In this document: positions 24,252 through 34,097 of the stretch, in pieces | Layout of the letters: every line of letters starts with the position of its first letter | Numbering within the stretch: position 1 is the first letter of the stretch | NCBI RefSeq assembly: GCF_023078375.1 | Contig: NZ_CP095554.1 | Coordinates: 744,001 to 808,000, forward strand | DNA: 64,000 nt | DNA from: Roseomonas gilardii subsp. gilardii | Lineage (GTDB): Bacteria > Pseudomonadota > Alphaproteobacteria > Acetobacterales > Acetobacteraceae | Direction of reading: 5' to 3' | The notes under the pieces: generated by a model | What the model saw: the letters and a program-made list of their open reading frames with translations, nothing else | Databases searched by the model: none | Told to the model about the DNA's origin: nothing | Program-made: the position numbers and the translations under genes

Positions 24252-25859
24252 TCAGCCGAGGCGCTGATAGGCCACCCGCTTCGCCCGCCCGCCATGGACC
24301 TCCAGCTCCCTGGGCGCCCCGGCCGCGTCGCGCAGCAGCCGCACGTCCAGCCAGCCATTCATCAGCGTGCCGGGCACATGCACGCGCACCACGTCGCCCT
24401 CCACCGGCTCCACCCGCCAGGGGCCGGCCGAGACCACCGGGCCGCGCAGCCGCACCGCCATGCCTCCGCCTTCCTCCGGCGCGATGGTCCAGACCGCGTC
24501 CATCTCCTCGCTGCGCCAGGTGCCGGCGAGGCCGGGCGGCAGGGCGGCGCCGGGGGCCACGCGGTGCCAGCGCGAGACATGCCCGGCATCCTGTTCCACC
24601 TCGATCAGCTCCCGCCCCAGTGGCCGGATGAACAGCGCGGTGCTGCTGGCGGGCGACATCAGCCGCCCGTCCGGCGCCGCCACGGCCTTCACGGCGAGGC
24701 CGTTCAGCGACAGCGTGGCCCCGCCATCCTCCGTCGCCGTGATGTCCAGCGTGGTGGTGCTGTCCGGGTCCAGGTAGCAGCCCGCCAGCGCCTCCAGCTC
24801 GCCACGCGGAGGCAGGGCCCGCGCCGGGCGGATGCCCGGCCGCTCCTCCAGGATCACGTCCAGCACCCGCTTCGCCAGCGCGCCGGGATCGGCGGTGCTG
24901 TCATTGGTGATGGCGATCACCGTCACCTCATGGCCGGGCACGCGCAGGAATTCGGTGCGGTAGCCGGGCCAGAGGCCGGAATGGCCGACCGTCCGCACGC
25001 CGCGATAGCTGCGCACGATCATGCCGCGCGCGTAGAAATTCTCCCGCCCGTTGTTGAAGGGCGTCTGTTCCGAGAGCGCGTCCAGCCAGTCCGCGCCCAG
25101 GCGCCGGGTGGTGAAGTTGCGGTCCCAGAGCGCCAGATCCTCGACGCCGGACACCAGCCCGCCCTCCCCGCCGATGCGGAAGCCGTGCGGCGCGCGCGCC
25201 CAGCCGCCGCCTTCCTGCGGGCGATAGCCGGTGGCCAGCCGAGGCACCGCCTCATAGGGGTCCTCCACCATCCGCGTGTCGCTCATGCCCAGCGGCGCGA
25301 AGATCCGCCGTTCCAGGAAGCCGGGCAGGGGCTCGCCGGACAGGTGCTCGGCGATGCGGCCGAGCAGCAGGAAGTTGCTGTTGCTGTAGAGGAAGCGGCC
25401 GCCGGGCGCGAAGTTCAGCCGGCGCTGGCGGCGGATGCCCTCCAGCAGCATGGCCTGGTCCACCGCCGTGCCGAGATCGGCGCCGCCCTGGCGCTGGATC
25501 TCCAGCATGTCGCGGATGCCGGAGGTGTTGTGCATCAGATGCGCGACGGTGATGCCGGGGTCGAGATCGGGCAGTTCCGGCAGGTGCCGCCGCGCTGGAT
25601 CGTCCAGCGAGAGCTTCCCTTCCTCCCGCAGCATCAGGATCGCGGCGCAGGTGAACTGCTTGCTGACCGAGGCGATGCGGAAGCGGGTGCCCGGCCCGAT
25701 CGGCACGCCGTGCTCGATGCTGGCGAGCCCCGCGCCCCGGTGCAGCACCAGCTCGCCCTTCCGCACCACGCCCAGCGCCACGCCGGGCCCCGCGCGGTCC
25801 CTCCAGGGGGCGAGCAGCGCGTCCACCCGGCGTTGCAGCAGCAGCGAATCCAGTTCCAT
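24252..25859 (-). CDS. Serine hydrolase, class C beta-lactamase / D-aminopeptidase-like
   Basis: The 535-residue protein has an N-terminal penicillin-binding-like domain (about residues 1-340): nucleophile SVSK in RIASVSKQFTCAAI near residue 62, the YSNSNF motif and VGHSGLWPGYRTEF as third motif. The C-terminal ~190 residues (ELEALAGCYLDPDSTTTLD onward) look like the beta-barrel extensions of D-aminopeptidase (DAP). It likely acts on D-amino-acid peptides or related esters, although the class contains many esterases. No signal peptide is evident. A second SxxK hydrolase gene lies 11 bp upstream in the same direction, so the two form an operon. Confidence 0.88.
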   Translation of the reverse strand: MELDSLLLQRRVDALLAPWRDRAGPGVALGVVRKGELVLHRGAGLASIEHGVPIGPGTRFRIASVSKQFTCAAILMLREEGKLSLDDPARRHLPELPDLDPGITVAHLMHNTSGIRDMLEIQRQGGADLGTAVDQAMLLEGIRRQRRLNFAPGGRFLYSNSNFLLLGRIAEHLSGEPLPGFLERRIFAPLGMSDTRMVEDPYEAVPRLATGYRPQEGGGWARAPHGFRIGGEGGLVSGVEDLALWDRNFTTRRLGADWLDALSEQTPFNNGRENFYARGMIVRSYRGVRTVGHSGLWPGYRTEFLRVPGHEVTVIAITNDSTADPGALAKRVLDVILEERPGIRPARALPPRGELEALAGCYLDPDSTTTLDITATEDGGATLSLNGLAVKAVAAPDGRLMSPASSTALFIRPLGRELIEVEQDAGHVSRWHRVAPGAALPPGLAGTWRSEEMDAVWTIAPEEGGGMAVRLRGPVVSAGPWRVEPVEGDVVRVHVPGTLMNGWLDVRLLRDAAGAPRELEVHGGRAKRVAYQRLG

Positions 25860-25870
25860 GGGGCGTTTCC

Positions 25871-26851
25871 TCAGACCAGGGAGTCGAGCAGCGCGGCGAT
25901 GAGGAGCCCCATCGCCGGCTTGCTGACGGTGCGGAAGGGCTCGGTTTCCGTCTGCGCGCGATGGACCACGACCAGGGCGAGGCCGGGCACCACCAGCAGG
26001 AGATGCCCGCCCCAGCCGCGCGCCGAATAGGCGTCGCGCGGCAGGATCACCCCGGGCAGGTGGATGCCGTCGCGGCAGAGCCACCACATGTAGCCATAGG
26101 CGCCGTCATCGCCCGCATCGGAGAGGGGCCGCAGGGAGGCGCGCACCCAGTCGGCGGGCACGAGCTGTTCCTCCCCCCATCGCCCCTCCTGCAGCCAGAG
26201 CTGGCCGAAGCGGGCGAGGTCGCGGGCCGAAAGGCGGATCGGATAGGCCGGGTGGAGGCTTTCGGGCGATGCCACATGAAAGGCGTCGCCGGCTGTGAAA
26301 TCCTGCATCCCCAGCGGCCCGGCGAGGCGGGTGGCGAAGGCTTCCGGAATGCCCTGGCCGGTCATGCGCTCGTAGACCGTGCCGAGGGCGTTGAAGTCCC
26401 AGTTGTTGTAGGTCCAGCGCGTGCCGGGCGGATGGGCATGGCGCGGCGGCTTGATCCGCTTCATCCAGTCGCTCTCGTAGCCGGCCGGATGCATGATGCC
26501 GGAGCGCGCGGTCAGCAGGTCATGGACCGTGGCGCCGCGCTCCACGGGCGAGAGCCTTTCGCGGTCGTCGATGCCCAGGGATTCCAGCGTCGCCGACAGG
26601 TCCATCCGCCCCTCCGCCACCGCCATGCCGATCAGGGCGCAGAGGATGGACTTCCGGATCGACCGGATGTTCGCCTTCCAGGCCGGGTCGCCCATGGCGC
26701 CGACGGTGCGCCCTTCGCGCAGCACCAGCAGCCCCTCGCAGCCCAGGGACTGCGCGCGGTTCAGCACACGGGCGAAGCGGGTGGGATCGAAGCCGGCGGC
26801 GGCGGGGCTGGGCCAGGGCGTGCCGAAGGCGGGGCGGTTCATGGCCGCCAT
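25871..26851 (-). CDS. Serine hydrolase, class C beta-lactamase-like
   Basis: The 326-residue protein shows SIRK in NIRSIRKSILCALIG (SxxK nucleophile, near residue 67), TYNNWDFNALG (YxN motif) and a C-terminal GWGGHLLLVVPGLALVV in place of the usual KTG/HSG motif. It lacks an obvious signal peptide. It differs from its 535-residue neighbour in lacking a C-terminal beta-barrel. The pair likely arose for related substrates. The start is the first ATG at 26851; another ATG lies three codons later. Confidence 0.87.
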   Translation of the reverse strand: MAAMNRPAFGTPWPSPAAAGFDPTRFARVLNRAQSLGCEGLLVLREGRTVGAMGDPAWKANIRSIRKSILCALIGMAVAEGRMDLSATLESLGIDDRERLSPVERGATVHDLLTARSGIMHPAGYESDWMKRIKPPRHAHPPGTRWTYNNWDFNALGTVYERMTGQGIPEAFATRLAGPLGMQDFTAGDAFHVASPESLHPAYPIRLSARDLARFGQLWLQEGRWGEEQLVPADWVRASLRPLSDAGDDGAYGYMWWLCRDGIHLPGVILPRDAYSARGWGGHLLLVVPGLALVVVHRAQTETEPFRTVSKPAMGLLIAALLDSLV

Positions 26852-26912
26852 GGTGCCCCGGATCGCCGGAAAGGCGAGCCCTTGCCGGATGGGTTGTTCC
26901 GGCCTTGCCCTG

Positions 26913-27230
26913 TCCCGGGGGCAAGGCGCTGCCTTTCCCCCGGACCCCCTATCCGCCAGGACCCTGCGGGCCCTGGACCCGGTTCGTTGGCGCTGGCTGC
27001 CGGCCGAAGCACGCCGGAGAGCATGGCTCTCCGGCGACTGTGGGCGCCATAAGCGCGGACAGAGTGTTGTTTTTCTTTTCGGGAGCCCCGCCGGTCCACC
27101 TGTTCTTGGGGATCAATCTGCAGGCTGACGGTTGCCACCAGCGCCAGCGAAAGCCCGGGGTCCGGGGACCGGCTTCGGTCCCCGGCGGAGTGGGGGTCCC
27201 GGGGGCGAGGCGGAGCCTTGCCCCCGGGGG
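26913..27230 (+). repeat. Dispersed intergenic repeat, family 1, copy D
   Basis: This ~318 bp copy has the same orientation and organisation as copy A: end hairpin, CCAGGACCCTGCGGGCCCTGG, the 11 bp-arm hairpin at 27012-27036, the TTTTTCTTTT tract, and the second-half hairpin GGGGACCGGCTTCGGTCCCC with the G/C end. It lies in the 418 bp between the divergently ended PAS-GGDEF-EAL gene (stop at 27270) and the second serine hydrolase gene (start at 26851). Confidence 0.85.
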
Positions 27231-27269
27231 CAGCCACCGGCCGCGACGCCCAGGCCGGGAAGGCGCGGA

Positions 27270-29123
27270 TCATGCTGGCAGGGCCAGGAAGTGCTCCACC
27301 GGCATGGCGCGCCCCCAGAGCCAGCCCTGGACCTCGTGGCAGCCGACCTGCCGGACCATGGCGAGTTCCGCCTCCGTCTCCACCCCTTCGGCCACCAGAT
27401 GCAGGCCGAGCGCCCGGCCCATGGCGGCGATGGCCTGCAGGAAATCCGCCCCGCGCGGGCCGGTGGCGGCGGCCCGGACGAAGGATCGGTCGATCTTCAG
27501 CTCGTCGATCGGCAGGTCGCGCAGCCGCGACAGGGAGGAATAGCCCGTGCCGAAATCGTCGATGGCGATGCGGCAGCCGATCTGGCGCAGCGCCAGCAGA
27601 TTGCGCTCCAGCGGCGCGGGCTCCCCGGACAGCGCGCCCTCCGTCACCTCGATCACCAGCCGGTCGCCGGAGGTCCGGCACCGCGCCAGCCGTTCCGCCA
27701 GCCCTGCCGCGAAATGCCCGTTGGCGAGGCAGACGGGCGGCAGGTTGATGCCGATCCGCCGCCCGGGGGCGAGGCGCGGCAGCAGGGGCACCACCCGTTC
27801 CAGCAGCCGGTCGGTCAGGCCGCGGATCATCCCGGTTTCCTCGGCCACCGGGATGAACTCGGCGGGCGGGACGAGGCGGCCATCCGCGCGGCGCCAGCGC
27901 AGCAGGGCCTCGCCGCCGGTCAGCGCCTTGCCGGCGGCGGTGTAGCGGGGCTGGATCTCGACGAAGAGGCCGCTTTCCGGCCCGGCATCGAGCATCCGGT
28001 GCAGGTCCTGGAACAGGGCGAAGCGGTGCCGGGTCGCCGCGCGCATCGGCGCGGCGAAGCGCCGGACCTGGCCGGAGGTCCCCTGCGGCGTCTGGGGGCG
28101 GGCCTCCAGCAGCGCCACCGTGGCGGCCTCCAGCAGCGCCTCGGCCGAAGGCCCGTCCTCCGGCGCCCTGGCCAGGCCGATGGCGAGGGCGGGCAGGGGC
28201 GTGCCGCCCGGCGCCAGGGCCATGCCCTCCATCGCCTCGCCGATCCGCGCCGCCAGGGCCTCGGCCCGGGCCTGGGCGGCGGGATCGGTCAGCAGGATGT
28301 CGAAGCCTTCCTCGCCCGAGCGGGCCAGCAGGGCATCGCCGGGCAGCAGGGGCGCGATCCGCCCCGCCACGGCACGCACGGCCTCCTGGCCCGTCTGCCG
28401 GCCGGTGGCGGCGACGATCTTGTCCAGCCCTTCCATCCGCAGCCGCAGCAGCGTGGCACTGGCGCCCGGCTGGTCGAGATGCGCGGCCAGCACCTCCCGC
28501 AACCGGCCATGGTTGGGCAGGCCCGTCAGCTCGTCCACATAGGCGAGGCGTTCGATGCGGGCGGCGGCGGCGTGCAGGGCCGTGTTGTCGCGGATCACCG
28601 CGACGAAATGCTGGCCCCCGTCCATCTCCAGCTCGGACAGGCTCAGATGGATCGGCACCGGCCGGCCGTCGCGGTGCCGCGCGATGGTTTCCCGCCCGAC
28701 GCCGACGACGCGCGGCACCCTGCTTTCGTGGTAGCGCGCCATGTAGCCGTGGTGCTGGCCCGCCTCCTGGGAATTCACCAGGATCGCGACGTTGCGGCCC
28801 AGCAGCTCCTCCGGCGCCCAGCCCAGGATGTCGAGCATCTTGCGGTTGGCGTAGGTGATCCGGCCGGCCGCATCCGCCACCACGATGCCTTCCGCGACAT
28901 GGTCCACCACGGCCCGGAAGCGATGGGTGGCGGCCTGGTCCTCGCCCGGATGCGGCATGGGGGGCGGTGCGGGGGACGGGGTGGCGGGTGGGGATGCTGC
29001 CATGGCCTCCGCCATGCCGTGCGGGCCGGTTCCGGCGGCCCGGGCCTCCCGGGAGCGGCCGGCCGCCTCATCCGCCATGCCGGTGCGTACCGGCTGGCTC
29101 CGGCACGCCGTGACAGAGGTCAT
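27270..29123 (-). CDS. PAS - degenerate GGDEF - EAL signalling protein
   Basis: The 617-residue protein should be a cyclic-di-GMP phosphodiesterase. A low-complexity N-terminus is followed by a PAS domain (about 68-185; [20 protein letters not shown]), a GGDEF-like domain (about 190-345) whose signature is [10 protein letters not shown] in place of GGDEF, and an EAL domain (about 370-615). The EAL domain has [55 protein letters not shown] and EVQGWLW, so it has the metal-binding and catalytic residues. The cyclase half is probably inactive and regulatory. No membrane segment was seen, so it is likely cytosolic. It diverges from leuS across 240 bp that include the palindrome CATCCTACAGGATG (29164-29177). 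Confidence 0.92.
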   Translation of the reverse strand: MTSVTACRSQPVRTGMADEAAGRSREARAAGTGPHGMAEAMAASPPATPSPAPPPMPHPGEDQAATHRFRAVVDHVAEGIVVADAAGRITYANRKMLDILGWAPEELLGRNVAILVNSQEAGQHHGYMARYHESRVPRVVGVGRETIARHRDGRPVPIHLSLSELEMDGGQHFVAVIRDNTALHAAAARIERLAYVDELTGLPNHGRLREVLAAHLDQPGASATLLRLRMEGLDKIVAATGRQTGQEAVRAVAGRIAPLLPGDALLARSGEEGFDILLTDPAAQARAEALAARIGEAMEGMALAPGGTPLPALAIGLARAPEDGPSAEALLEAATVALLEARPQTPQGTSGQVRRFAAPMRAATRHRFALFQDLHRMLDAGPESGLFVEIQPRYTAAGKALTGGEALLRWRRADGRLVPPAEFIPVAEETGMIRGLTDRLLERVVPLLPRLAPGRRIGINLPPVCLANGHFAAGLAERLARCRTSGDRLVIEVTEGALSGEPAPLERNLLALRQIGCRIAIDDFGTGYSSLSRLRDLPIDELKIDRSFVRAAATGPRGADFLQAIAAMGRALGLHLVAEGVETEAELAMVRQVGCHEVQGWLWGRAMPVEHFLALPA

Positions 29124-29363
29124 TCAGGTTCCACAACTGAGGCGTGTTTCGATTTTCTTCTCCCATCCTACAGGATGCAATCCGAAAGGTTAACTCTGCA
29201 TCCCGATCCGTACCCTTCCCACCGCCATCCAGGCGGCTTAATCCTGGCGCGACTTTCGGCCGGATGCCGGGCTCTTCCAGTGGTTCCCCAGGGCTTCGCG
29301 GCCCGGCGGCGTCTGGAAAGGCCGGCCACCCCGGCCGCGCCTCTGCCAGACAGCCGGAACGAG

Positions 29364-31957
29364 ATGACCGACGCCGCCACGCCCGCCCGCTATGACTTCG
29401 CCGCTGCCGAACCGCGCTGGCAGGCGGAATGGGAGGCACGTGGCTGCTTCGCCGTTCCCGACGTGCCCGATGGCAGCAAGCCCAAGGCCTATGTGCTGGA
29501 GATGTTTCCCTACCCCTCGGGCAAGATCCATATGGGGCATGTGCGGAACTACACGCTGGGCGACGTGATCGCGCGGCACAAGCGCGCCACCGGCCATGCC
29601 GTGCTGCATCCGATGGGCTGGGATGCCTTCGGCCTGCCGGCGGAGAACGCGGCGCGCGACCGTGGCGTGCATCCGGCGAAGTGGACCTATGCCAACATCG
29701 CCAACATGCGCGCCGAGCTGAAGCGCATGGGGCTGAGCCTGGACTGGAGCCGGGAATTCGCCACCTGCGACCCGGAATACTATGGCCAGCAGCAGGCGCT
29801 GTTCCTGGAATTCTGGAAGGCCGGGCTGGTCGAGCGCAAGGAGAGCTGGGTCAACTGGGACCCGGTCGACCACACCGTGCTGGCCAATGAGCAGGTGATC
29901 GACGGGCGCGGCTGGCGTTCCGGCGCCATGGTCGAGAAGAAGTCGCTGAGCCAGTGGTTCCTCTCGATCACGAAGTTCGCGCCCGAGCTGCTGGAAGCGC
30001 TGGACGGGCTGGACCGCTGGCCCGAGCGCGTGCGGACGATGCAGGCGAACTGGATCGGCCGCAGCGAGGGCGCGCGGGTGCGCTTCGCGCTGGCGGAGCC
30101 GGTGGATGGCATCCCGGAGGTGGAGGTCTTCACCACCCGCCCGGACACGCTCTTCGGCATGAGCTTCCTGGCGGTCGCCGCCGAGCATCCGCTGGCCGCC
30201 GCGGCCGCGGCGCGCGATCCGGGGGCCGCTGCCTTCATCGCCGAATGCCGTTCCGCCGGCACCTCCGAGGCGGCGATCGAGCAGGCGGAGAAGCGCGGCT
30301 TCGACACCGGCTTCCGGGTCCGGCATCCCTTCATCGAGGGCGCCACCTTCCCCGTCTGGATCGCGAATTTCGTGCTGATGGAATACGGCACCGGCTCGCT
30401 CTTCGGCTGCCCGGCGCATGACCAGCGCGACCTCGACTTCGCGCGGAAATACGGGCTGGGTGTCATCCCGGTGGTGCTGCCGAAGGGCGGGGACGCCGCC
30501 TCCTTCACGGTGGGCGATACCGCCTTCACCGAGGACGGCGTGATGATCAACTCCGGCTTCCTCGACGGCAAGGACACCACCGCCGCCAAGCGCGCCGCGA
30601 TCGACGCGCTGGAGGAGAAGGGCATCGGCCGCGGCGTGGTGAACTGGCGCCTGCGCGACTGGGGCGTTTCCCGCCAGCGCTACTGGGGCTGCCCGATCCC
30701 GGCCATCCATTGCGAGGCCTGCGGCGTCGTGCCGGTGCCGGCGGAACAGCTGCCGGTGCTGCTGCCGGAGGATGTGGACTTCTCGAAGCCCGGCAACCCG
30801 CTGGACCACCATCCGGGCTGGAAGCACGTGGACTGCCCGCGCTGCGGCGCGAAGGCCCGGCGCGAGACGGACACCTTCGACACCTTCGTGGACAGCTCCT
30901 GGTACTTCGCCCGCTTCACCGCGCCGCGCGCGGCGACGCCGCTGGTGGCGGAGGCGGTGAACCACTGGATGCCGGTGGACCAGTATATCGGCGGCATCGA
31001 GCACGCGATCCTGCACCTGCTCTATTCGCGCTTCTTCACCCGCGCGCTGCACAGCATGGGCAAGCTGGCCACGCCCGAGCCCTTCGCCGGGCTATTCACC
31101 CAGGGCATGGTGACGCACGCCTCCTACCGCGCCGCGGATGGCCGCTGGCTCTATCCGGAGGAGGTGGAGATCGCCCCCGACGGCAGCGCCACGGCGAAGG
31201 CGAATGGCGAGGCGGTGACGATCGGCCGTGGCGAGAAGATGTCGAAGTCGAAGAACAACACGGTCGATCCGGGTGCGATCATCGACCGCTTCGGCGCCGA
31301 CACGGCCCGCTGGTTCATCCTCTCCGACAACCCGCCCGACCGTGACATGGAATGGTCGGAAGGCGGCGTCACCGGCGCGCACCGCTTCGTGCAGCGCCTG
31401 TGGCGGCTGGTGCACAACGCCGTGGGCGAGCTGCCCGCGCCGGGCACCGAGCCGGGCGATGCGGGGCGGGCGCTGCGCCAGGCGACCCACCGCACCATCG
31501 CGGCGGTGAGCGAGGCGTGGCGGAGCTTCGCCTTCAATGTCGGCGTGGCGCGCATCCACGAATTCGCCAACACGCTGGAGGCGGCGAAGGATGCCGATGG
31601 CGCGGCGCGGCGGGAGGGGCTGGAGGCGATGGCCCGCCTGATCGCCCCGGCCATGCCGCATCTGGCGGAGGAGCTGTGGTCCATGCTGCGTCCCCGGGGT
31701 GCCCTGGCGGGGAGAGGCTGGTGGCGGAGCTGGACTGGCCCGAGCCCGACCCGGCGCTGCTGGTGGCGGACAGCATGACGATCGCCGTGCAGGTGCTGGG
31801 CAAGCTGCGCGCCACCATCCAGGTGCCGGTCGATGCCGGGGAGGATGCGGTGCTGGCCGCCGCCGAGGCCGAGGAGAACGTGCGGCGCGCCATCGGCGGC
31901 AAGCCGGTGCGCAAGCGCATCTACGTGCCCGGCCGCATCGTCAACTTCGTCGTTTGA
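29364..31957 (+). pseudogene. leuS: Leucyl-tRNA synthetase with an apparent frameshift near the C-terminus
   Basis: LeuS charges tRNA-Leu and is essential. From the ATG at 29364 ([20 protein letters not shown]) the class I signature [15 protein letters not shown], the editing-domain TTRPDTLFG and the KMSKSKNN loop are all present. The frame shifts near 31690-31710 (CCCCGGGG region): the original frame runs to 31778, while the true C-terminal domain continues in the next frame as [34 protein letters not shown] and ends IYVPGRIVNFVV at 31957. One missing base in a G/C run explains it. Because cells need LeuS and no second copy is visible, a sequencing indel is most likely. lptE and holA follow as an operon. 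Confidence 0.92.
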
Positions 31958-31968
31958 GGGGGAAAGAC

Positions 31969-32529
31969 TTGCGCGATCGCTGGAGCAGGCGGGCCCTTCT
32001 GGGCGTGACGGCGGGTGGCGTGGCGGGGCTGCTGGGCGGTTGCGGCTTCCGTCCGCTCTATGCGCCGGGTGGCCAGGCGGGTGACCGGTCGGCCGCCGCC
32101 GGCGCCACGCGGGAGGAACTGGCCTCCGTGCAGGTCGCCCTGATCCCCGAGCGCAGCGGGCAGCTCCTGCGCCGGACGCTGGAGCACCGGCTCGGCACCG
32201 GCTATGGCGTGGCGCCACGCTACGACCTGCGGGCCTCCTTGCAGATCGGCGTGGAGCAGGAAGGCTTCCGCAAGGACGGTGCGGCCACCCGCTCCCGCTT
32301 CGTCGTCACCGCCCCCTGGCAGCTCTACACGGCCGCGGTGCCGCCGGTGCTGATCGCGAGCGGCGCCGAGACGAGCGCCGATGCCTGGAACCTGCCGGAC
32401 AACCAGTTCTTCGCGGCCGATGTCGCCTCCGAGGCGGCGCAGCGCCGGCTGATCGACCTGCTTTCCGCCGATATCGTGGAGAAGGTCGCCATCGCCCTCT
32501 CGGCGCATGCGGCGGGCCGGAGCACCTGA
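31969..32529 (+). CDS. lptE: LPS-assembly lipoprotein LptE
   Basis: LptE plugs the LptD barrel in the outer membrane and helps place lipopolysaccharide. The 186-residue product begins LRDRWSRRALLGVTAGG, a signal peptide with lipobox LLGGCGFRPLY (lipidated Cys), and the GFRPLY sequence directly after the Cys is the alphaproteobacterial LptE hallmark. The TTG start at 31969 follows a GAGGGGGA site. It lies 11 bp after leuS and 38 bp before holA, the leuS-lptE-holA order common in this class. Confidence 0.9.
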   Translation: MRDRWSRRALLGVTAGGVAGLLGGCGFRPLYAPGGQAGDRSAAAGATREELASVQVALIPERSGQLLRRTLEHRLGTGYGVAPRYDLRASLQIGVEQEGFRKDGAATRSRFVVTAPWQLYTAAVPPVLIASGAETSADAWNLPDNQFFAADVASEAAQRRLIDLLSADIVEKVAIALSAHAAGRST

Positions 32530-32567
32530 TCCGGCCTTCCACCGGGCGGAGCTGAAGGAGCGGCGAC

Positions 32568-33602
32568 ATGCCCAAGATCGAGGCCCGCCGCGTCGCCGCC
32601 TTCCTGCGCGATCCCGGCGCGGCGCGGCTCGTGCTGCTCTACGGTGACGATCCCGGCCTGGTGCGGGAGCGTTCCGACGCGCTGCTGAAGGCCGTGGTCG
32701 GCGGCGACGATCCCTTCCGCGTGGCGGAGCTGGCGCGCGATCAGGCGCAGCGGGGCGGGGCCCTGGCCGGGGAGGCGGCGGCGCTGGCCATGACCGGCGG
32801 GCGCCGCTTCGTGCGCGTGCGCGATGCCACCGATGCCCTGGCCCCCGCGGCGCGCGAGGTGCTGGCCGGGCGCGGCGAGGCGCTGGTGGTGCTGGAGGCG
32901 GGGGAGTTGCCGCGTTCCTCCCGCCTGCGCGCCCTGGCCGAAGGGCCGGGCGAGGCCGTGGCGGTGGAATGCTGGCGCGAACGCGGCGAGGCGCTGACCG
33001 CCAGCATCGGCGAGATCCTGCGCGAGGAAGGGGTGAAGGTGGAGCCTTCCGCCCTGGACTGGCTGAGCGAGCGGCTGGGCGAGGACCGTCGCCTGATGCG
33101 GCGCAGCCTGGAGAAGCTCGCCCTCTATGTCGGCCCCGGTGGCACGGTGGGGGAGGAGGATGTCCTCGCCTGCCTGGACGAAGGCATCAGCGCCGAGATC
33201 GGCGAGGCCCTGCTGAGCGCCACGGCGGGCGACGTGCCCCGCACCGATGCCCTGCTGGAAGGCGCCTTTTCCGAAGGGCTCAACCCGGTGGCGGCGATCC
33301 GCGCCGCCTTGCGCCATGTGCAGCGGCTGCATCTGGCCGCCCTGGCCGTGGCGGCGGGGCAGCCCCCCGGCACGGCCATGCAGGCCCTGCGCCCCCCCGT
33401 CTTCTTCCGCGACAAGCCGGGCTTCGAGCGCGCGCTGCGGATCTGGCGGCCCCACGCCCTGGCGGAGATGGGCGCGATGCTGCTGCGGGCCGAGGCGCGG
33501 GTGAAATCCGGCGGCACGGGAAAGCCGGTGCCCGACCGTGCCGTGGCGCGGGAGGCGGTGATGGCCATGGCCCGCCGGGCGGCGGCGCTGGCGCGGCGAT
33601 AG
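32568..33602 (+). CDS. holA: DNA polymerase III subunit delta
   Basis: HolA is the clamp-loader subunit that opens the beta clamp. The 344-residue protein begins MPKIEARRVAAFLRDPG, then LVLLYGDDPGLVRERSDAL, EAAALAMTGGRRFVRVRDA, and has the HolA-type helical C-terminus (NPVAAIRAALRHVQRLHLAA). It follows lptE in the same operon with an AAGGAG site before the ATG. Length and family signature are normal. Confidence 0.93.
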   Translation: MPKIEARRVAAFLRDPGAARLVLLYGDDPGLVRERSDALLKAVVGGDDPFRVAELARDQAQRGGALAGEAAALAMTGGRRFVRVRDATDALAPAAREVLAGRGEALVVLEAGELPRSSRLRALAEGPGEAVAVECWRERGEALTASIGEILREEGVKVEPSALDWLSERLGEDRRLMRRSLEKLALYVGPGGTVGEEDVLACLDEGISAEIGEALLSATAGDVPRTDALLEGAFSEGLNPVAAIRAALRHVQRLHLAALAVAAGQPPGTAMQALRPPVFFRDKPGFERALRIWRPHALAEMGAMLLRAEARVKSGGTGKPVPDRAVAREAVMAMARRAAALARR

Positions 33603-33729
33603 GGACAACCATCCGGGGAAAACTGCGGGGGTCTGCTCCTCCTGTGCGATTCGGCACAGCCAGATCCGGCGGGTGGCTGCATCCTCTCCGGCACGTTCGG
33701 CCATCCTCGCCGGACCCCGGGAGCCAGAC

Positions 33730-34053
33730 ATGCGCGAAGCCCTGCCGCATTCTCAGCCGAACCTCCTTGAGCCGGACGCAGCGGCCCCGGTCTCCGCGGA
33801 GGCGAAGGAAGCCCAACTGATCCGGGACTGGCTGGTGGTCGAGGGAATCCAGCGGCTGCTGGCGGGGCTGCAACCCGACATGCTGGATCTGTTCGGGCAG
33901 GCGCTGGAACAGGTGGCCCGCGATCTGCGCGCCCACTCCACCGGGTTGCACATGGCGGGGCCCGTGGCGGTGCGGAAGCCGGAAGCCGCGACCGCCCTGG
34001 GCAGGGCCCGGACAGCGAGGCTTCCGCCCCGCCACCGTTCCCCGCTGATCTGA
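33730..34053 (+). CDS. Hypothetical protein
   Basis: A 107-residue ORF starts MREALPHSQPNLLEPDAAAP and has a leucine-rich helical core (LIRDWLVVEGIQRLLAGLQ, then DMLDLFGQALEQVARDLRAH). It has no known motif, signal or membrane segment. It lies after holA on the same strand and converges with parB, 44 bp away. It looks real by composition, but I do not recognise the family. Confidence 0.55.
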   Translation: MREALPHSQPNLLEPDAAAPVSAEAKEAQLIRDWLVVEGIQRLLAGLQPDMLDLFGQALEQVARDLRAHSTGLHMAGPVAVRKPEAATALGRARTARLPPRHRSPLI

Positions 34054-34097
34054 CCCGGTACCTCCCGGCGCGTCACGCTTTCGGGGGGGGCGCCCCG

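Noticed and set aside
29164-29177. Palindrome CATCCTACAGGATG in the leuS / PAS-GGDEF-EAL gap as an operator
   Set aside because: A single short palindrome with no matching regulator nearby; listed only within the gene entry.
27132-29363. Open frame extending leuS upstream by more than 700 codons
   Set aside because: It runs antisense through the PAS-GGDEF-EAL gene and shows no LeuS similarity; the ATG at 29364 gives the standard N-terminus.
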